A DNA stretch of 64,000 nucleotides, from NCBI RefSeq assembly GCF_014118685.1, contig NZ_JACFAK010000001.1, forward strand, positions 1-64,000, read 5' to 3'. Origin of the DNA: Flaviflexus huanghaiensis (lineage in GTDB: Bacteria > Actinomycetota > Actinomycetes > Actinomycetales > Actinomycetaceae). This document shows, piece by piece, positions 1 through 9,400 of the stretch; position 1 is the stretch's first letter, and each line of letters opens with the position of its first letter. The translations under genes and the position numbers were made by a program. The notes under the pieces are model-generated. The model was not told the DNA's origin. It made no database searches and worked only from the letters and a program-made list of their open reading frames with translations.

Positions 1-1
1 A

Positions 2-112
2 GATCTCACCCAGGACGACCTCAACAAAGTGGCGGCACGGTTGAACTCACGACCGCGTAAGACACTCAGTTTTGATACCCCAGCCGATAGGCTTGAAGCA
101 CTGTTGCGCTGA
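2..112 (+). mobile_element. IS30-family transposase, C-terminal fragment (cut by window edge)
   Basis: An open frame enters from the left edge and gives 36 residues before a TGA at 110-112. It contains LNSRPRKTLSFDTPADRLEALL, which is the hallmark C-terminus of IS30-family DDE transposases (LN-RPRK-LG--TPAE). The sequence just after the stop (about 113-130) is where the right terminal inverted repeat of such elements usually lies, but the partner repeat is outside the window, so this is inference. The rest of the element, and whether it is intact, cannot be seen. Confidence 0.75.
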
Positions 113-585
113 CCGGTTGAATCCACCCGTGCTTACTTTGGACAGCCGAGATGACAGCTCTGAAAGAGGAACAGATTCAACGGGACTGCGTCTAATGAAG
201 ATTTACGAGAGGGTTGCAGCAGGCGGTGCCGGCGAGGTTAGTCGGCCTCTATCTTGGTTTGGGCAATTGATCGATCACCCCAGTGATCGAGAATATTGAG
301 GCGACGGTTGTTGTAGAAGTCGCCTACCGCTATGCCGATCGGTCCAGCGCTACACATTCGTCGAGAGCATGCGCAAAGTCACGGTCGGATAGTGCGCCAA
401 GCAATTGTGACGAACACATTGAAATACCGTCATTCCAGCTGTTCTCGTGTACAAGACGTCATTGTCTATTTGAAACCCGGATCCGGTATGTGCCTCAAGC
501 TGTCGTTGCACCGGCTAGCACAATGATGAAAGTAGACGTAAGCCGAGAATGCGTGATCTACATGAGGGCGTCTGTCTTGCAGCGA
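113..585. other. Intergenic region, no convincing gene
   Basis: Between the transposase stop and the first parS site there is no frame with a ribosome binding site and recognisable protein. Base composition is lower in GC than the genes downstream. A short minus-strand stretch near 240-345 reads FYNNRR and faintly recalls the end of IS3-type transposases, but it is too short to call. The stretch may be IS-flanking debris. Confidence 0.5.
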
Positions 586-601
586 TGTTTCACGTGAAAC
601 A
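586..601. promoter_or_regulatory. parS: parS site 1 (perfect)
   Basis: The 16-base palindrome TGTTTCACGTGAAACA matches the universal ParB loading site exactly. It lies about 300 bp upstream of parA and is the best of three copies in this intergenic region. Confidence 0.95.
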
Positions 602-761
602 TCGGCGCGGAGATCTCACACCGAGTTATGAATCCTGGTAGCCCGAAAGAAGGTCGTAGCGACGACGAGCAGAGCCACTCGTGCAGCGCACGGTTGGTGA
701 CTGCAACAGAAAACCAAATTCGCAGGTTGAAACTCGTTCGACTAAACATTTCGTCTCGTCA

Positions 762-777
762 TGTTTCACGTGAAAAA
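762..777. promoter_or_regulatory. parS: parS site 2 (15/16)
   Basis: TGTTTCACGTGAAAAA differs from the parS consensus only at position 15 (C to A). The central TTTCACGTGAAA core that ParB contacts is intact. Confidence 0.85.
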
Positions 778-810
778 TTTGCCTACGCATGCACAGCGAG
801 AGATGCATCG

Positions 811-826
811 TGTTTCACGTGAAACG
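811..826. promoter_or_regulatory. parS: parS site 3 (15/16)
   Basis: TGTTTCACGTGAAACG differs from consensus only at the last base. It lies 71 bp upstream of the parA start, close to the presumed parAB promoter, so bound ParB could affect parAB expression (inference). Confidence 0.88.
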
Positions 827-861
827 CGGGTCCACCTCGCCGCGAAATTATCGAAGACCCA

Positions 862-867
862 TAGAAT
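862..867 (+). promoter_or_regulatory. Possible -10 element for parAB
   Basis: TAGAAT is 29 bp upstream of the parA start and would give a leader of about 23 nt carrying the AGGAG at 887-891. No good -35 hexamer is visible. Confidence 0.35.
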
Positions 868-896
868 CATGACAGAAGAAGATTACAGGAGTTCGA

Positions 897-1856
897 ATGG
901 CGGATCCCCGAAACAAGAAGTTGCAGGTGCAGGCAACGAAGTCGACAACATTTTATGACACGATCGCTACCGGAAGCGTTGGTTCGCCAATCGCCTCTGA
1001 ACTCGCGCAAACCAAAAGTGCACGCCAACGACTCATGGAAGCGGAGTTCCCGAAGCCTGCGCACACCCGAATTATGGCGGTAACCAACCAAAAAGGAGGC
1101 GTTGGAAAAACAACGACAGCCGTCAACATCGCTGCCGCGCTCGCCAAGCACGGTCTTAATGTCATGGTTATCGACTCAGACCCTCAGGGCAACGCGTCCA
1201 CAGCGCTCGGGATCGAGCATCATTCGGAGATTGCGTCTGTTTATGATGTGCTGCTCGGTGATATGTCGATTCGGGAGGTTGTACAGCAGAGTGCTGAAGG
1301 TCCGATGTTATCCGTCGTGCCAGCAACGATCGAGCTGTCTGGGGCTGAGATTGAACTCGTCGGTGTCGAGAACCGGGAAAGCAAGCTTGAAGCGCCCCTG
1401 GATGAATATCTCCGCACGGCCACTGAACACGATGAGCCCCGGCTCGATTATGTCCTAATTGACTGTCCTCCCAGCCTGGGTCTCCTGACGATCAATGCCA
1501 TGGTGGCGGCTAATGAGGTGCTCATCCCTATTCAAAGCGAGTATTACGCGCTCGAGGGACTCAGCCAGCTTCTTAACAATGTTCAGCTGGTTAAGAATTC
1601 TTACAACAACATACTTGAGATATCAACTATATTGCTTACGATGTTTGACCGGCGAACTAATCTTGCGAATGAGGTGGCGCAAGACGTACGTGAGCACTTC
1701 CCAGAAACGACGTTGAACACAAAGATTCCACGCTCAGTGAGGATTTCTGAGGCGCCGAGTTTCGAGCAGACGGTCATCACTTATGACCCGTCCTCACCCG
1801 GTGCTATCGCGTACGAACAGGCCGCGCTCGAGATCGCGAAGCAGGGAGGAAAGTAA
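897..1856 (+). CDS. parA: Chromosome partitioning ATPase ParA
   Basis: 319 aa ParA/Soj-type ATPase that segregates the origin region by binding DNA non-specifically and being released by ParB-stimulated hydrolysis. The deviant Walker A motif KGGVGKTT is at residues 66-73, and the conserved DSDPQGN follows at 93-99. A DCPPSLG motif further on (Walker B region) is typical. There is an N-terminal extension of about 55 residues before the core, common in actinobacterial ParA. The ATG at 897 is preceded by AGGAG (887-891) at proper spacing. The stop overlaps the parB start by one base (TAATG), so the two are translationally coupled. Three parS sites lie directly upstream. Confidence 0.97.
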   Translation: MADPRNKKLQVQATKSTTFYDTIATGSVGSPIASELAQTKSARQRLMEAEFPKPAHTRIMAVTNQKGGVGKTTTAVNIAAALAKHGLNVMVIDSDPQGNASTALGIEHHSEIASVYDVLLGDMSIREVVQQSAEGPMLSVVPATIELSGAEIELVGVENRESKLEAPLDEYLRTATEHDEPRLDYVLIDCPPSLGLLTINAMVAANEVLIPIQSEYYALEGLSQLLNNVQLVKNSYNNILEISTILLTMFDRRTNLANEVAQDVREHFPETTLNTKIPRSVRISEAPSFEQTVITYDPSSPGAIAYEQAALEIAKQGGK

Positions 1857-2914
1857 TGACGGAGCGACGCAAAACCCCGGCACGGAAAAGCCTTGGAAAG
1901 GGGATATCGGCGCTCTTTCCGGCTCAGCAAGATACCTCAGGTGAAGCACCAAAGAAGCAGGCTATCGACGTATTCTTCGGAGAGGGTCCTCTCGCCGCCG
2001 TGGAAGAATTGTCTGTGCCCGAATCGGCACACACGCAAGAGCAAATTGCGCTCACGTCCGCTTCGCCAGAAGAGCCTCCACAGCTCGTGCCAGTGCCGGG
2101 GGCAGTCTTCACGAACATTCCTATCGGTGCGATTGTTGCCAACACAAAACAACCGCGCACTGTGTTCGACGAAGACGAACTCGCAGAACTTGCACAGTCG
2201 ATAGCTGAAGTCGGACTCCTCCAACCGATTGTCGTTCGTCAAACGAGCGAGCACGATTACGAGCTCATCATGGGTGAGCGGCGGTGGCGCGCTTCTGCTC
2301 GAGCAGGGTTGACAACGATCCCTGCAATTGTCCGTGACACATCGGACGACGACTTACTACGAGATGCCCTGTTGGAGAACCTCCATCGAGTGGATCTGAA
2401 TCCGCTCGAAGAGGCTTCTGCTTACCAGCAACTTCTTGAAGAATTTGGCTGCACGCAGGAGGAACTCTCACGTCGCATTGCACGCTCACGTCCGCAAATT
2501 TCCAATACGCTACGACTGCTCAAGCTACCTCCGCTTGTTCAACGCCGCGTTGCCGCTGGAGTGCTTTCTGCCGGACACGCTCGCGCCCTCTTGGGTCTAA
2601 CGGATCCCGCCGCGATGGAGCGGATCGCCCAGAGGATTGTCGCAGAGGGGCTGTCGGTACGCGCGGTTGAGGAGATTGTGGCGCTGGGGGACGAGCCGCG
2701 CACGCGGGGAGGCGGCAGAACATCTGAGCGCCAGGCAGCACCACAGCTACAACGACTGTCAGAAGACCTGTCAAACAGGCTCGATACCCGTGTCAAAATC
2801 AGACTAGGAGCACGCAAGGGTACAATGACGGTCGACTTCGGTTCCATTGACGATCTCAACCGGATTCTCGACGTCCTCTCCCTACCAGTCGAGAGGGTCC
2901 CCGAGGCGGAATAG
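1856..2914 (+). CDS. parB: Chromosome partitioning protein ParB
   Basis: 352 aa ParB/Spo0J family CTPase clamp that loads at parS. The N-terminal KGISALF (residues 15-21) is the short segment that usually contacts ParA. The ParB/Srx domain has the CTP-binding motif GERRWRA at 140-146 and [14 protein letters not shown] at 174-187. The helix-turn-helix that reads parS is near 200-222 ([20 protein letters not shown]). The C-terminal dimerisation segment is present. It starts inside the parA stop. It ends 10 bp from the stop of the convergent ddl gene, with no room for a separate terminator. Confidence 0.97.
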   Translation: MTERRKTPARKSLGKGISALFPAQQDTSGEAPKKQAIDVFFGEGPLAAVEELSVPESAHTQEQIALTSASPEEPPQLVPVPGAVFTNIPIGAIVANTKQPRTVFDEDELAELAQSIAEVGLLQPIVVRQTSEHDYELIMGERRWRASARAGLTTIPAIVRDTSDDDLLRDALLENLHRVDLNPLEEASAYQQLLEEFGCTQEELSRRIARSRPQISNTLRLLKLPPLVQRRVAAGVLSAGHARALLGLTDPAAMERIAQRIVAEGLSVRAVEEIVALGDEPRTRGGGRTSERQAAPQLQRLSEDLSNRLDTRVKIRLGARKGTMTVDFGSIDDLNRILDVLSLPVERVPEAE

Positions 2915-2924
2915 ACTGATCGAC

Positions 2925-3884
2925 TCAGAAAGCGAGTGCGGCCTCGACGATCTGCGCATACAGATCGGTCGGGGCCGTTCCGTTTTCCTCCGCATACCGC
3001 ACGACCGCCTGCGGAAGTAGCGAGGTCTGTGTCATGCCCGGTGCCGAATTGACGTCGATGAACCACGGGATTCCCTGCGAGTCGACGATGAGGTCGGTGC
3101 GGGAAATGTGGCGCAGGTGGAGTGTGCGGTGGGCGGTCAGAGCAGCCTCCATACACGCATTGAGCAGATCATCAGATAGCCGAGCGGGAACAAAGTACTC
3201 GGAGCGCCCTGCGTTGTAGCGAGCATCGTAATCGTAGCGACCGTTCGTCACGATCTCGACAGGGGGCAAGGCAAAGGGCATGCCGCGCTCTACTTCAACG
3301 ACTGACACCGCGATCTCTGAGCCAGCAATGTACTTTTCTATCAGCACCTGATCGCCGTACGCGAAGCTGTCGACCATCGCGCCCGGTAGATCCTTCGCCT
3401 CCGAAACGATGCTGACACCGAGAGCGCTTCCCCCGGCGGCTGGCTTGATGACAACGGGGAAGCCGTATCGCGCGGCAACGAGGTCAAGAATCGCGGTAGC
3501 GCCTACTTCCCTAAAGAGGGACTGCGGGAGCGACGTGGAGTCGGCGACCGCCACCCCGGCGTTCGAGACAATCGCCTTTGCGACAGGCTTTTGAAACCCG
3601 AGTCGGCAGCCGTGGGAGTCCGATCCAACATACGGCAGGCCAATGAGCTCCAGAAGGTCTTGCACGGAGCCGTCTTCGCCCGTCGAACCGTGAATGAGAG
3701 GCCACACAACATCCGGTTCAATAGCATCGAGGCGCTGCAGGAGGTTTGAATCGACGTCGAGCATCTTGACGTGGTATCCCGCCTCGGCCAAAGCCCCAGC
3801 AACGCGACGTCCAGAGTGGATCGATACGTCTCGCTCGTGGTTCAGTCCGCCAGCCAGAATTGCGACGGTGCGTGGTTCGGTCAT
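2925..3884 (-). CDS. ddl: D-alanine--D-alanine ligase family protein
   Basis: 319 aa ATP-grasp ligase expected to make D-Ala-D-Ala for peptidoglycan. The first Ddl signature is present (HGSTGEDGSVQ), the ATP-binding segment reads VIKPAAGGSALGVS, and the C-terminal metal-binding segment reads FIDVNSAPGMTQTSLLPQ. In that last segment an Asp replaces the usual Glu before VN. The start at 3884 (MTEPRTVAILAGG) is chosen because GGAGGAGC sits just upstream. Longer upstream starts would run into the aminotransferase gene. It is the last gene of a minus-strand unit, 13 bp after the aminotransferase. It may be a second, origin-proximal ligase rather than the only Ddl. Confidence 0.85.
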   Translation of the reverse strand: MTEPRTVAILAGGLNHERDVSIHSGRRVAGALAEAGYHVKMLDVDSNLLQRLDAIEPDVVWPLIHGSTGEDGSVQDLLELIGLPYVGSDSHGCRLGFQKPVAKAIVSNAGVAVADSTSLPQSLFREVGATAILDLVAARYGFPVVIKPAAGGSALGVSIVSEAKDLPGAMVDSFAYGDQVLIEKYIAGSEIAVSVVEVERGMPFALPPVEIVTNGRYDYDARYNAGRSEYFVPARLSDDLLNACMEAALTAHRTLHLRHISRTDLIVDSQGIPWFIDVNSAPGMTQTSLLPQAVVRYAEENGTAPTDLYAQIVEAALAF

Positions 3885-3897
3885 AGCTCCTCCAGCT

Positions 3898-5229
3898 TCA
3901 GATCGTCTCGGTTGACGGGTATTCGACAGTGGAGCCAGGCGGGGTCCGATGCTGGACACCGAACATGTTGACCAGCTCCTTCTCGGCTTCAATAACGGTG
4001 CCAAGCCGGCGCACACCCTCGCGAATGTTCTCGGGCGTGGGATAGCAGAAGGACAACCGCATATAGTCCCTACCCTCACCATTGGCATAGAAAGCGGTTC
4101 CAGACACGTAAGCAACACGATGAGTGACAGCTCGCGGAAGCATGGCGTGAGCGTCGAGACCGTCGGGAAGCGTCACCCACGTGTAGAAGCCACCGTCTGG
4201 TACGGTCCACGTCGAACTGGGCAGGTACTCGGCGAGGGACTCCATCATCGCGTCACGCCGCTCCCGATACATGCTGCGATATTCCTTAACCTGCTGGAAC
4301 CAGTCGTAGGATTTCAGGTACTCGGCGATCGACAACTGCCCCATCATGTTCGGGGAGAGAATCGCTGACTCTGCGGCGAGGACCATACGCTGGGTAACAG
4401 CATGAGGGGCCAGCGCCCATCCGACCCGGTAGCCGGGTGCAAAGATCTTTGAAAAGGACCCGAGGTAGACAACGGCGTCCGGATCGAATGTCTGCAGTGC
4501 CGGTAACGGCTCAGAGTCGAAGCCGAGAAGACCGTAGGGATTGTCCTCAAGGACAATGACGCCGTGGCGGCGACAGATTTCGACGACCTGCGGACGACGT
4601 TCGAGAGACATTGTCACGCCAGCAGGGTTATGGAAGTTCGGCACGGTGTAAAGGAACTTCACCTGTTTGCCGAGAGCCTCGGCCCGCTGAAGAGTCTCCT
4701 CCAGGGCGGCGGGAATGAGGCCATCATTGTCCATGGGCGTGTGAATAACTTCCGCCTGATAAGCGCGGAACACCCCGAGCGCCCCCACGTATGACGGCGA
4801 TTCAGCGATGATGACGTCGCCCGGGTTGATGAAAATCTCGGTCATGAGGTCAAGCGCCTGTTGCGATCCGGTTGTCACGATGACGTCGTCGGGATGGGCA
4901 TGAATCCCGTCGTAGCGCATGACCTCGACGATTTGGGTTCGGATTTCTTCCTCGCCTTGCCCGCCGCCGTATTGGAGCAACTTAGGGCCGCGATCACGTA
5001 GGAGACGCGCCGTCATCTCAGCCAAAAAGTCCAGCGGGAGCCCTTCGATATTTGGCATGCCGCCGGCGAGGGAGACGACTTCTGGTCGGTTAGCGACGGC
5101 GAACAGGCTGCGCACTTCGGAGGCCCGCATTCCCAGGGAACGGTCCGCATACGACGCGTACCACGGGTCGAGTCGGTTGCCAGCAGAGGCGCGTGCCGAT
5201 CCCGTGGTGTTCTCGGTCGGATGTGCCAT
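3898..5229 (-). CDS. PLP-dependent aminotransferase (class I/II fold)
   Basis: 443 aa fold-type I aminotransferase of the 2-aminoadipate/aromatic aminotransferase type. The N201 motif NPAG and the PLP lysine in SFSKIFAPGYRVGW (K261) are clear, and the early motif VVSLAGGMPN (51-60) is typical of this subgroup. There is no N-terminal winged helix, so it is a free-standing enzyme and not a MocR-type regulator. Substrate cannot be read from sequence. It lies between thioredoxin and the Ddl-family ligase in one operon, which suggests amino acid supply for the cell envelope, but that is inference. Confidence 0.85.
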   Translation of the reverse strand: MAHPTENTTGSARASAGNRLDPWYASYADRSLGMRASEVRSLFAVANRPEVVSLAGGMPNIEGLPLDFLAEMTARLLRDRGPKLLQYGGGQGEEEIRTQIVEVMRYDGIHAHPDDVIVTTGSQQALDLMTEIFINPGDVIIAESPSYVGALGVFRAYQAEVIHTPMDNDGLIPAALEETLQRAEALGKQVKFLYTVPNFHNPAGVTMSLERRPQVVEICRRHGVIVLEDNPYGLLGFDSEPLPALQTFDPDAVVYLGSFSKIFAPGYRVGWALAPHAVTQRMVLAAESAILSPNMMGQLSIAEYLKSYDWFQQVKEYRSMYRERRDAMMESLAEYLPSSTWTVPDGGFYTWVTLPDGLDAHAMLPRAVTHRVAYVSGTAFYANGEGRDYMRLSFCYPTPENIREGVRRLGTVIEAEKELVNMFGVQHRTPPGSTVEYPSTETI

Positions 5230-5253
5230 TGTTACTCCTCTACTGGACCTGTT

Positions 5254-5553
5254 CTAGTCTGCCACCCCTGTGGTTCCGGTTGGGGACACCGCGCGGACCG
5301 AGTTGCGGAGGAAGCTCCGAAGGTCGGCCTTGGGTCTGGTCCCAGTAAGACTATCGCGAACCTCTCCGTCACAGACGACGACGACCGTTGGGAGAGATTC
5401 GACCCCGAACCTGTCGGCGAGGTTCGGGGTCAGATCTGCATCGACGATCGACGCATCAAGGCCGAGCTCCCGCGTCACCTCAGAGAAGATCGGGGCGGCC
5501 TGATGGCAGGGATCGCACCAGGGTGCAGTGAAGAACAGTGCTTCACAGCTCAT
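5254..5553 (-). CDS. trxA: Thioredoxin-family protein (WCDPC)
   Basis: 99 aa thioredoxin fold protein with an early active site APWCDPC (Cys13, Cys16 from the chosen start) and the cis-Pro segment ESLPTVVVV. The N-terminus is shorter than in classical thioredoxins. An alternative ATG 18 bases upstream (5571) would add six residues (MPKNIL). Both starts overlap the end of trxB, so translation is probably coupled. The redox pair is Asp-Pro, not Gly-Pro, so its potential may differ from standard TrxA. Immediate partner: the thioredoxin reductase upstream. Confidence 0.8.
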   Translation of the reverse strand: MSCEALFFTAPWCDPCHQAAPIFSEVTRELGLDASIVDADLTPNLADRFGVESLPTVVVVCDGEVRDSLTGTRPKADLRSFLRNSVRAVSPTGTTGVAD

Positions 5554-6475
5554 CAAGATATTTTTCGGCATCGAGAGCTGCCGAGCATCCAGTTCCGGCC
5601 GCTGTAATGGCCTGGCGGTAGCGGTGGTCAACCACATCACCACAGGCGAAAACGCCGGGGAGCGATGTTGCGGTCGTCGGATGATCGACGGTGATGTAAC
5701 CGTTGACGTCGACGTCAAGCTGGTCCTTGACGAGAGCTGTGCGGGGGTCGTGCCCAATGGCGATAAAGAGACCACCGACCGGGAGCTCTCGCTGCTCGCC
5801 CGAATGTGTGTCGGTTAAGGTAACCGATTTGAGGCGACCATCCGGAGTGCCGTTAATCTTCGTGACAGCGCTATTCCACGCCATCTCAACCTGGTCGGCC
5901 GCAAGCAAACGGTCGGCCATGACCTTCGAGGCACGCAACTCGTCGCGGCGGTGGATAACTGTCACCTTCGAGGCGAACTTCTTGAGGAAAAGAGCCTCGG
6001 TCACGGCCGAGTCGCCGCCACCGACAACGGCGATTTCCTGGCCCCTGAAGAAGAAGCCGTCACACGTGGCGCACCAGGAGACGCCCTTGCCTGAGTAAAT
6101 GGTTTCACCCTCAAGGCCGAGTTTCCGGTACTCGCTTCCGAGCGCGAGAATGACCGCCTTCGCTCGGTAATCACTCGTGTCGGTCGTGATCTCCTTGATG
6201 TCACCCTCGAGCTTGAGCTCGGTGGCATCTTCGAAGCGAACATCAGCGCCGAAGCGTTCAGCCTGCTCCCTCATATTCTCCATGAGGGCGGGGCCTTGGA
6301 TGCCCTCGGGGAAGCCGGGGAAGTTCTCGACTTCGGTAGTCGTCATCAGTGCTCCACCGGCGTCGATTGCGCCAGCCAGCACGAGGGGTTTGAGTCCCGC
6401 ACGTGCTGTGTAAATGGCGGCGGTGTATCCGGCGGGGCCGGATCCGACAATGATGATGTCGTGGATCTCAGTCAT
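5543..6475 (-). CDS. trxB: Thioredoxin reductase (NADPH)
   Basis: 310 aa flavoprotein that passes electrons from NADPH to thioredoxin. The FAD-binding GSGPAG is at 11-16, the redox-active CATC at 135-138 and the NADPH-binding GGGDSA at 152-157. The C-terminal FAD motif (FACGDVVDHRYRQAITAAGTG) is intact. The ATG at 6475 has GAGGAA just upstream. It is 10 bp downstream of murJ and overlaps the thioredoxin gene, as in the conserved actinobacterial murJ-trxB-trxA order. Confidence 0.96.
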   Translation of the reverse strand: MTEIHDIIIVGSGPAGYTAAIYTARAGLKPLVLAGAIDAGGALMTTTEVENFPGFPEGIQGPALMENMREQAERFGADVRFEDATELKLEGDIKEITTDTSDYRAKAVILALGSEYRKLGLEGETIYSGKGVSWCATCDGFFFRGQEIAVVGGGDSAVTEALFLKKFASKVTVIHRRDELRASKVMADRLLAADQVEMAWNSAVTKINGTPDGRLKSVTLTDTHSGEQRELPVGGLFIAIGHDPRTALVKDQLDVDVNGYITVDHPTTATSLPGVFACGDVVDHRYRQAITAAGTGCSAALDAEKYLDEL

Positions 6476-6485
6476 TGATTCCTCT

Positions 6486-9400
6486 TCAGCGAACAGTTAT
6501 TTCAGAGATGTCGATTCGGAACAGTCCGTCTGAATTGGCGACCGGCAACTCGGTGAACCATAGAATGACCGTCTGCGAGACGATCGGCTCAGCCGCTGTC
6601 AGCACCGTTTCGGCGGACATGGCGGACTCCGCAAGAACCTGACCAGAGTCGGGAGCCGCATTGACGGTATCCCGCCACTGGACCAATCCGCCACTGCCAT
6701 CAACGTTGAGCACGACGTCCGTGATCTCAGTTTCCTCAGTCAGCGTAATCTCGAGGCCGATGCCGTCCTTCAGCCAGAATTCCGGATCTGAATACCACCA
6801 GGACGACCAGGAGGTGGCCGGGTTGCCGTCGTACAGATTTGGGATCGAGCCAGGGTTGTCCTGAGCGTCGACGGTCGCCGGATCGAGCTGCGCGGCCTGT
6901 GGGTTGAGGAGGGTCACCGACTCGATCTGTGGCTCTGGATAGTCGACCGCCTCCTCTGTCGTCGGCTCGTCGGCAGGCGTTGACTCTTCTCCGTCGGTCT
7001 CTTCGTCGACAGCGGCCGTTGTCTCATCGTCCGCGATCGTGACGGGACTCGTATCGCTCATAAGGTACCGCAGTGCAAGGACTCCGATGACGACGACGAG
7101 GACGGCGATGACGGCGATAAGAATGTTCGAGGTCCGATCGGAGCGAACGTCATCCACCTGTTCCGCGGGACGAGCAGTCCACGCTGGCGGCTCAGCCGGC
7201 GACTCCGGGGTGCGCTGCGGCCAGACGGTCAACGCAGGACGCGGCGGGATGGGGCTCGCCGCCGTCATTGCGGGCCGCACGGGTTCCGCGAACGGGTCCG
7301 TGACAGCCGTCATTGCTCTCGTCGGCTCGAGATCCGGCATGCTGGCCGAATTGATCGTGCCCCACGGCGCAAGTGCTCGGATAACACCGCTCGTCGAGGT
7401 CGGACCGTCGCCACGGCTCACATCAGCCAGAAGAGTAGAGACCTCCTCGGAGGTGCTCGCGTCTGCGGCTCGTTGGAGGAAATCAGTGGTCTCCCCATCC
7501 CGGGCCGTCTCACCGAGAATGAGGGAAGCGAGGAGGACCGCGAGATTCTCGGCGTCCCTGCGGTCAAGCCCCTCCGGGTCGAGGTCAGCAGCATGCTGTC
7601 CTGCGAAGGCCGCATCGATTCCGAGACCGTCGACGAAGACCGAGCCCTCAGAGTCGAGACGGACGAGCTCCGCGCGAAGAGTGAGATGACGGACTCCGCG
7701 GCGCACTCCTGCCTGGATTGCGCCAGCTGTTTCGCCGACGATGGCGCGGGCCTGGTCTTCGGGGACTGGTCCTGCCGCAATATAATCCGCCATCCTCGTC
7801 CCGGTCGGAAGCTCGGAGACGATGACCGAGGCGCCTGGAATATCGAAGATCGACAGAAGCTTGATAAGGCGGACATCATCGACAAGGACGCCGCGGCGTG
7901 CCGCGTCGACGATCGCCTCACGGTCAGGATGATCGGTGGGAAGGACCATGAGGCGAACGTCCGCACCGAGCACGGTATCGACGCCGTTCCAGACTTCCAT
8001 GCCGCCAGTCGACTCCATATGGTCGACGAGTTCGTAGCGATCGCGCAGCCGTCGTCCTGGTTCGAGGTTCAAGGACACATTTACTCCGTCGGTCGAGGAT
8101 CTCTCACTTCGATCCAGTGTAGTGTCTTGTGATGACGGCCGTAGGCGCCGCAACACGCCCAGCAGGGGCCGCATGAGCACCGTGAGCTCCGGCATTCCAC
8201 CCAGCCACATGATCCCCAGATAGATGGCGGTGACGATTGGGGTGATGACGATGATTCTCAGCACCGCCTCTGAGAACGTGAACTCCGCCATCACAGGTCC
8301 GAAGAGTCGAAGGACGGCGAAGCCGGCGACAGTGGCGATGAGAGCAGCAGCGGCGAGCCGGCTGAAGGAAGAGAGGATCGTCCGACCGTCGATCCGGCCG
8401 AGCCGGCGACGGAGCTGGAGCAAAGCCGCAAGGAACGTCGCAGTGTTCGTGATCGCCATCGACAACCCGACGCCCACGACAATGAAACGCGGTGGTAGGA
8501 GGAGCGCGGAAAGGATGAGGGCGGCGTGGAGAATAAAGAATGGGATCTGGATGAAGAACAGGCCCTTGGCGTCCTCCAGCGCGTAGTACACCCTCTGGAG
8601 CACGGTGAAAGAGCCAACACCAACGAGTCCGAGTGACATCGTCAGGAGAACGGGGCCGATCGATGAGACCTCTTGCCACGTCGATCCGGGGCTGACGACG
8701 CGGATAGCGGAGGTGGCGAGAACGGCGATGAGGGCGGTGGCGAGGAACGTGAAGACAGCAACGACCCGAAGGGCGCGCGACGTGTCGTCGCGGACACCCG
8801 CCATGTTTCCGCTCGTTGCCTTCTGTGCCATCCGGGTGAAGATCGCGGTGACGATCGAGACGACAACGAGGGAAGTCGGCAACGAGTAGAGGCTGTAGGC
8901 GGTTGTGTAAGCAGCGTTGCCAGGTACGCCGAGTGCGTCCAGCGGGTCCATCGTCGATGCTCGCTGGGAGGCAACCGAGGCAACGTTTGAGATGAGAAGC
9001 GTCGGGATCATGCCCGCACCCATCGAGGCAAGGACCCAGCCGCCCGACTGTGCCACTGAGCGGAGACCGGCTCCACGGAACGAGAAATCCGGCTTCAGCC
9101 GCACTCCCATCCGATACAGCGGCACGAGAAGGATCGCGGCCTGTGCAACGATCCCGAGCGTGGCGCTGCCGCCCAGGATCGCGATCCGCGTGCCATCCCA
9201 CACCGACGCGTCGAGTGCGGTCTCGGGGCTCGTCGGGCCATAGAGGCCGAGGAGGGCGAGCATTCCGCCAATGGCGACGATGTTGTTGAGAACAGGCGCC
9301 CACATGTAGGGGCCGAAGTTCTCGCGGGCATTGAGGATCTGACCGAGTAGCGTGTACATGCCGTAAAAGAACACCTGGGGCACGCACCAGTACGCGAAGG

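Noticed and set aside
240-345. Minus-strand peptide with FYNNRR resembling the end of an IS3 transposase
   Set aside because: Only about ten residues match, and flanking residues do not follow the family. Could be chance.
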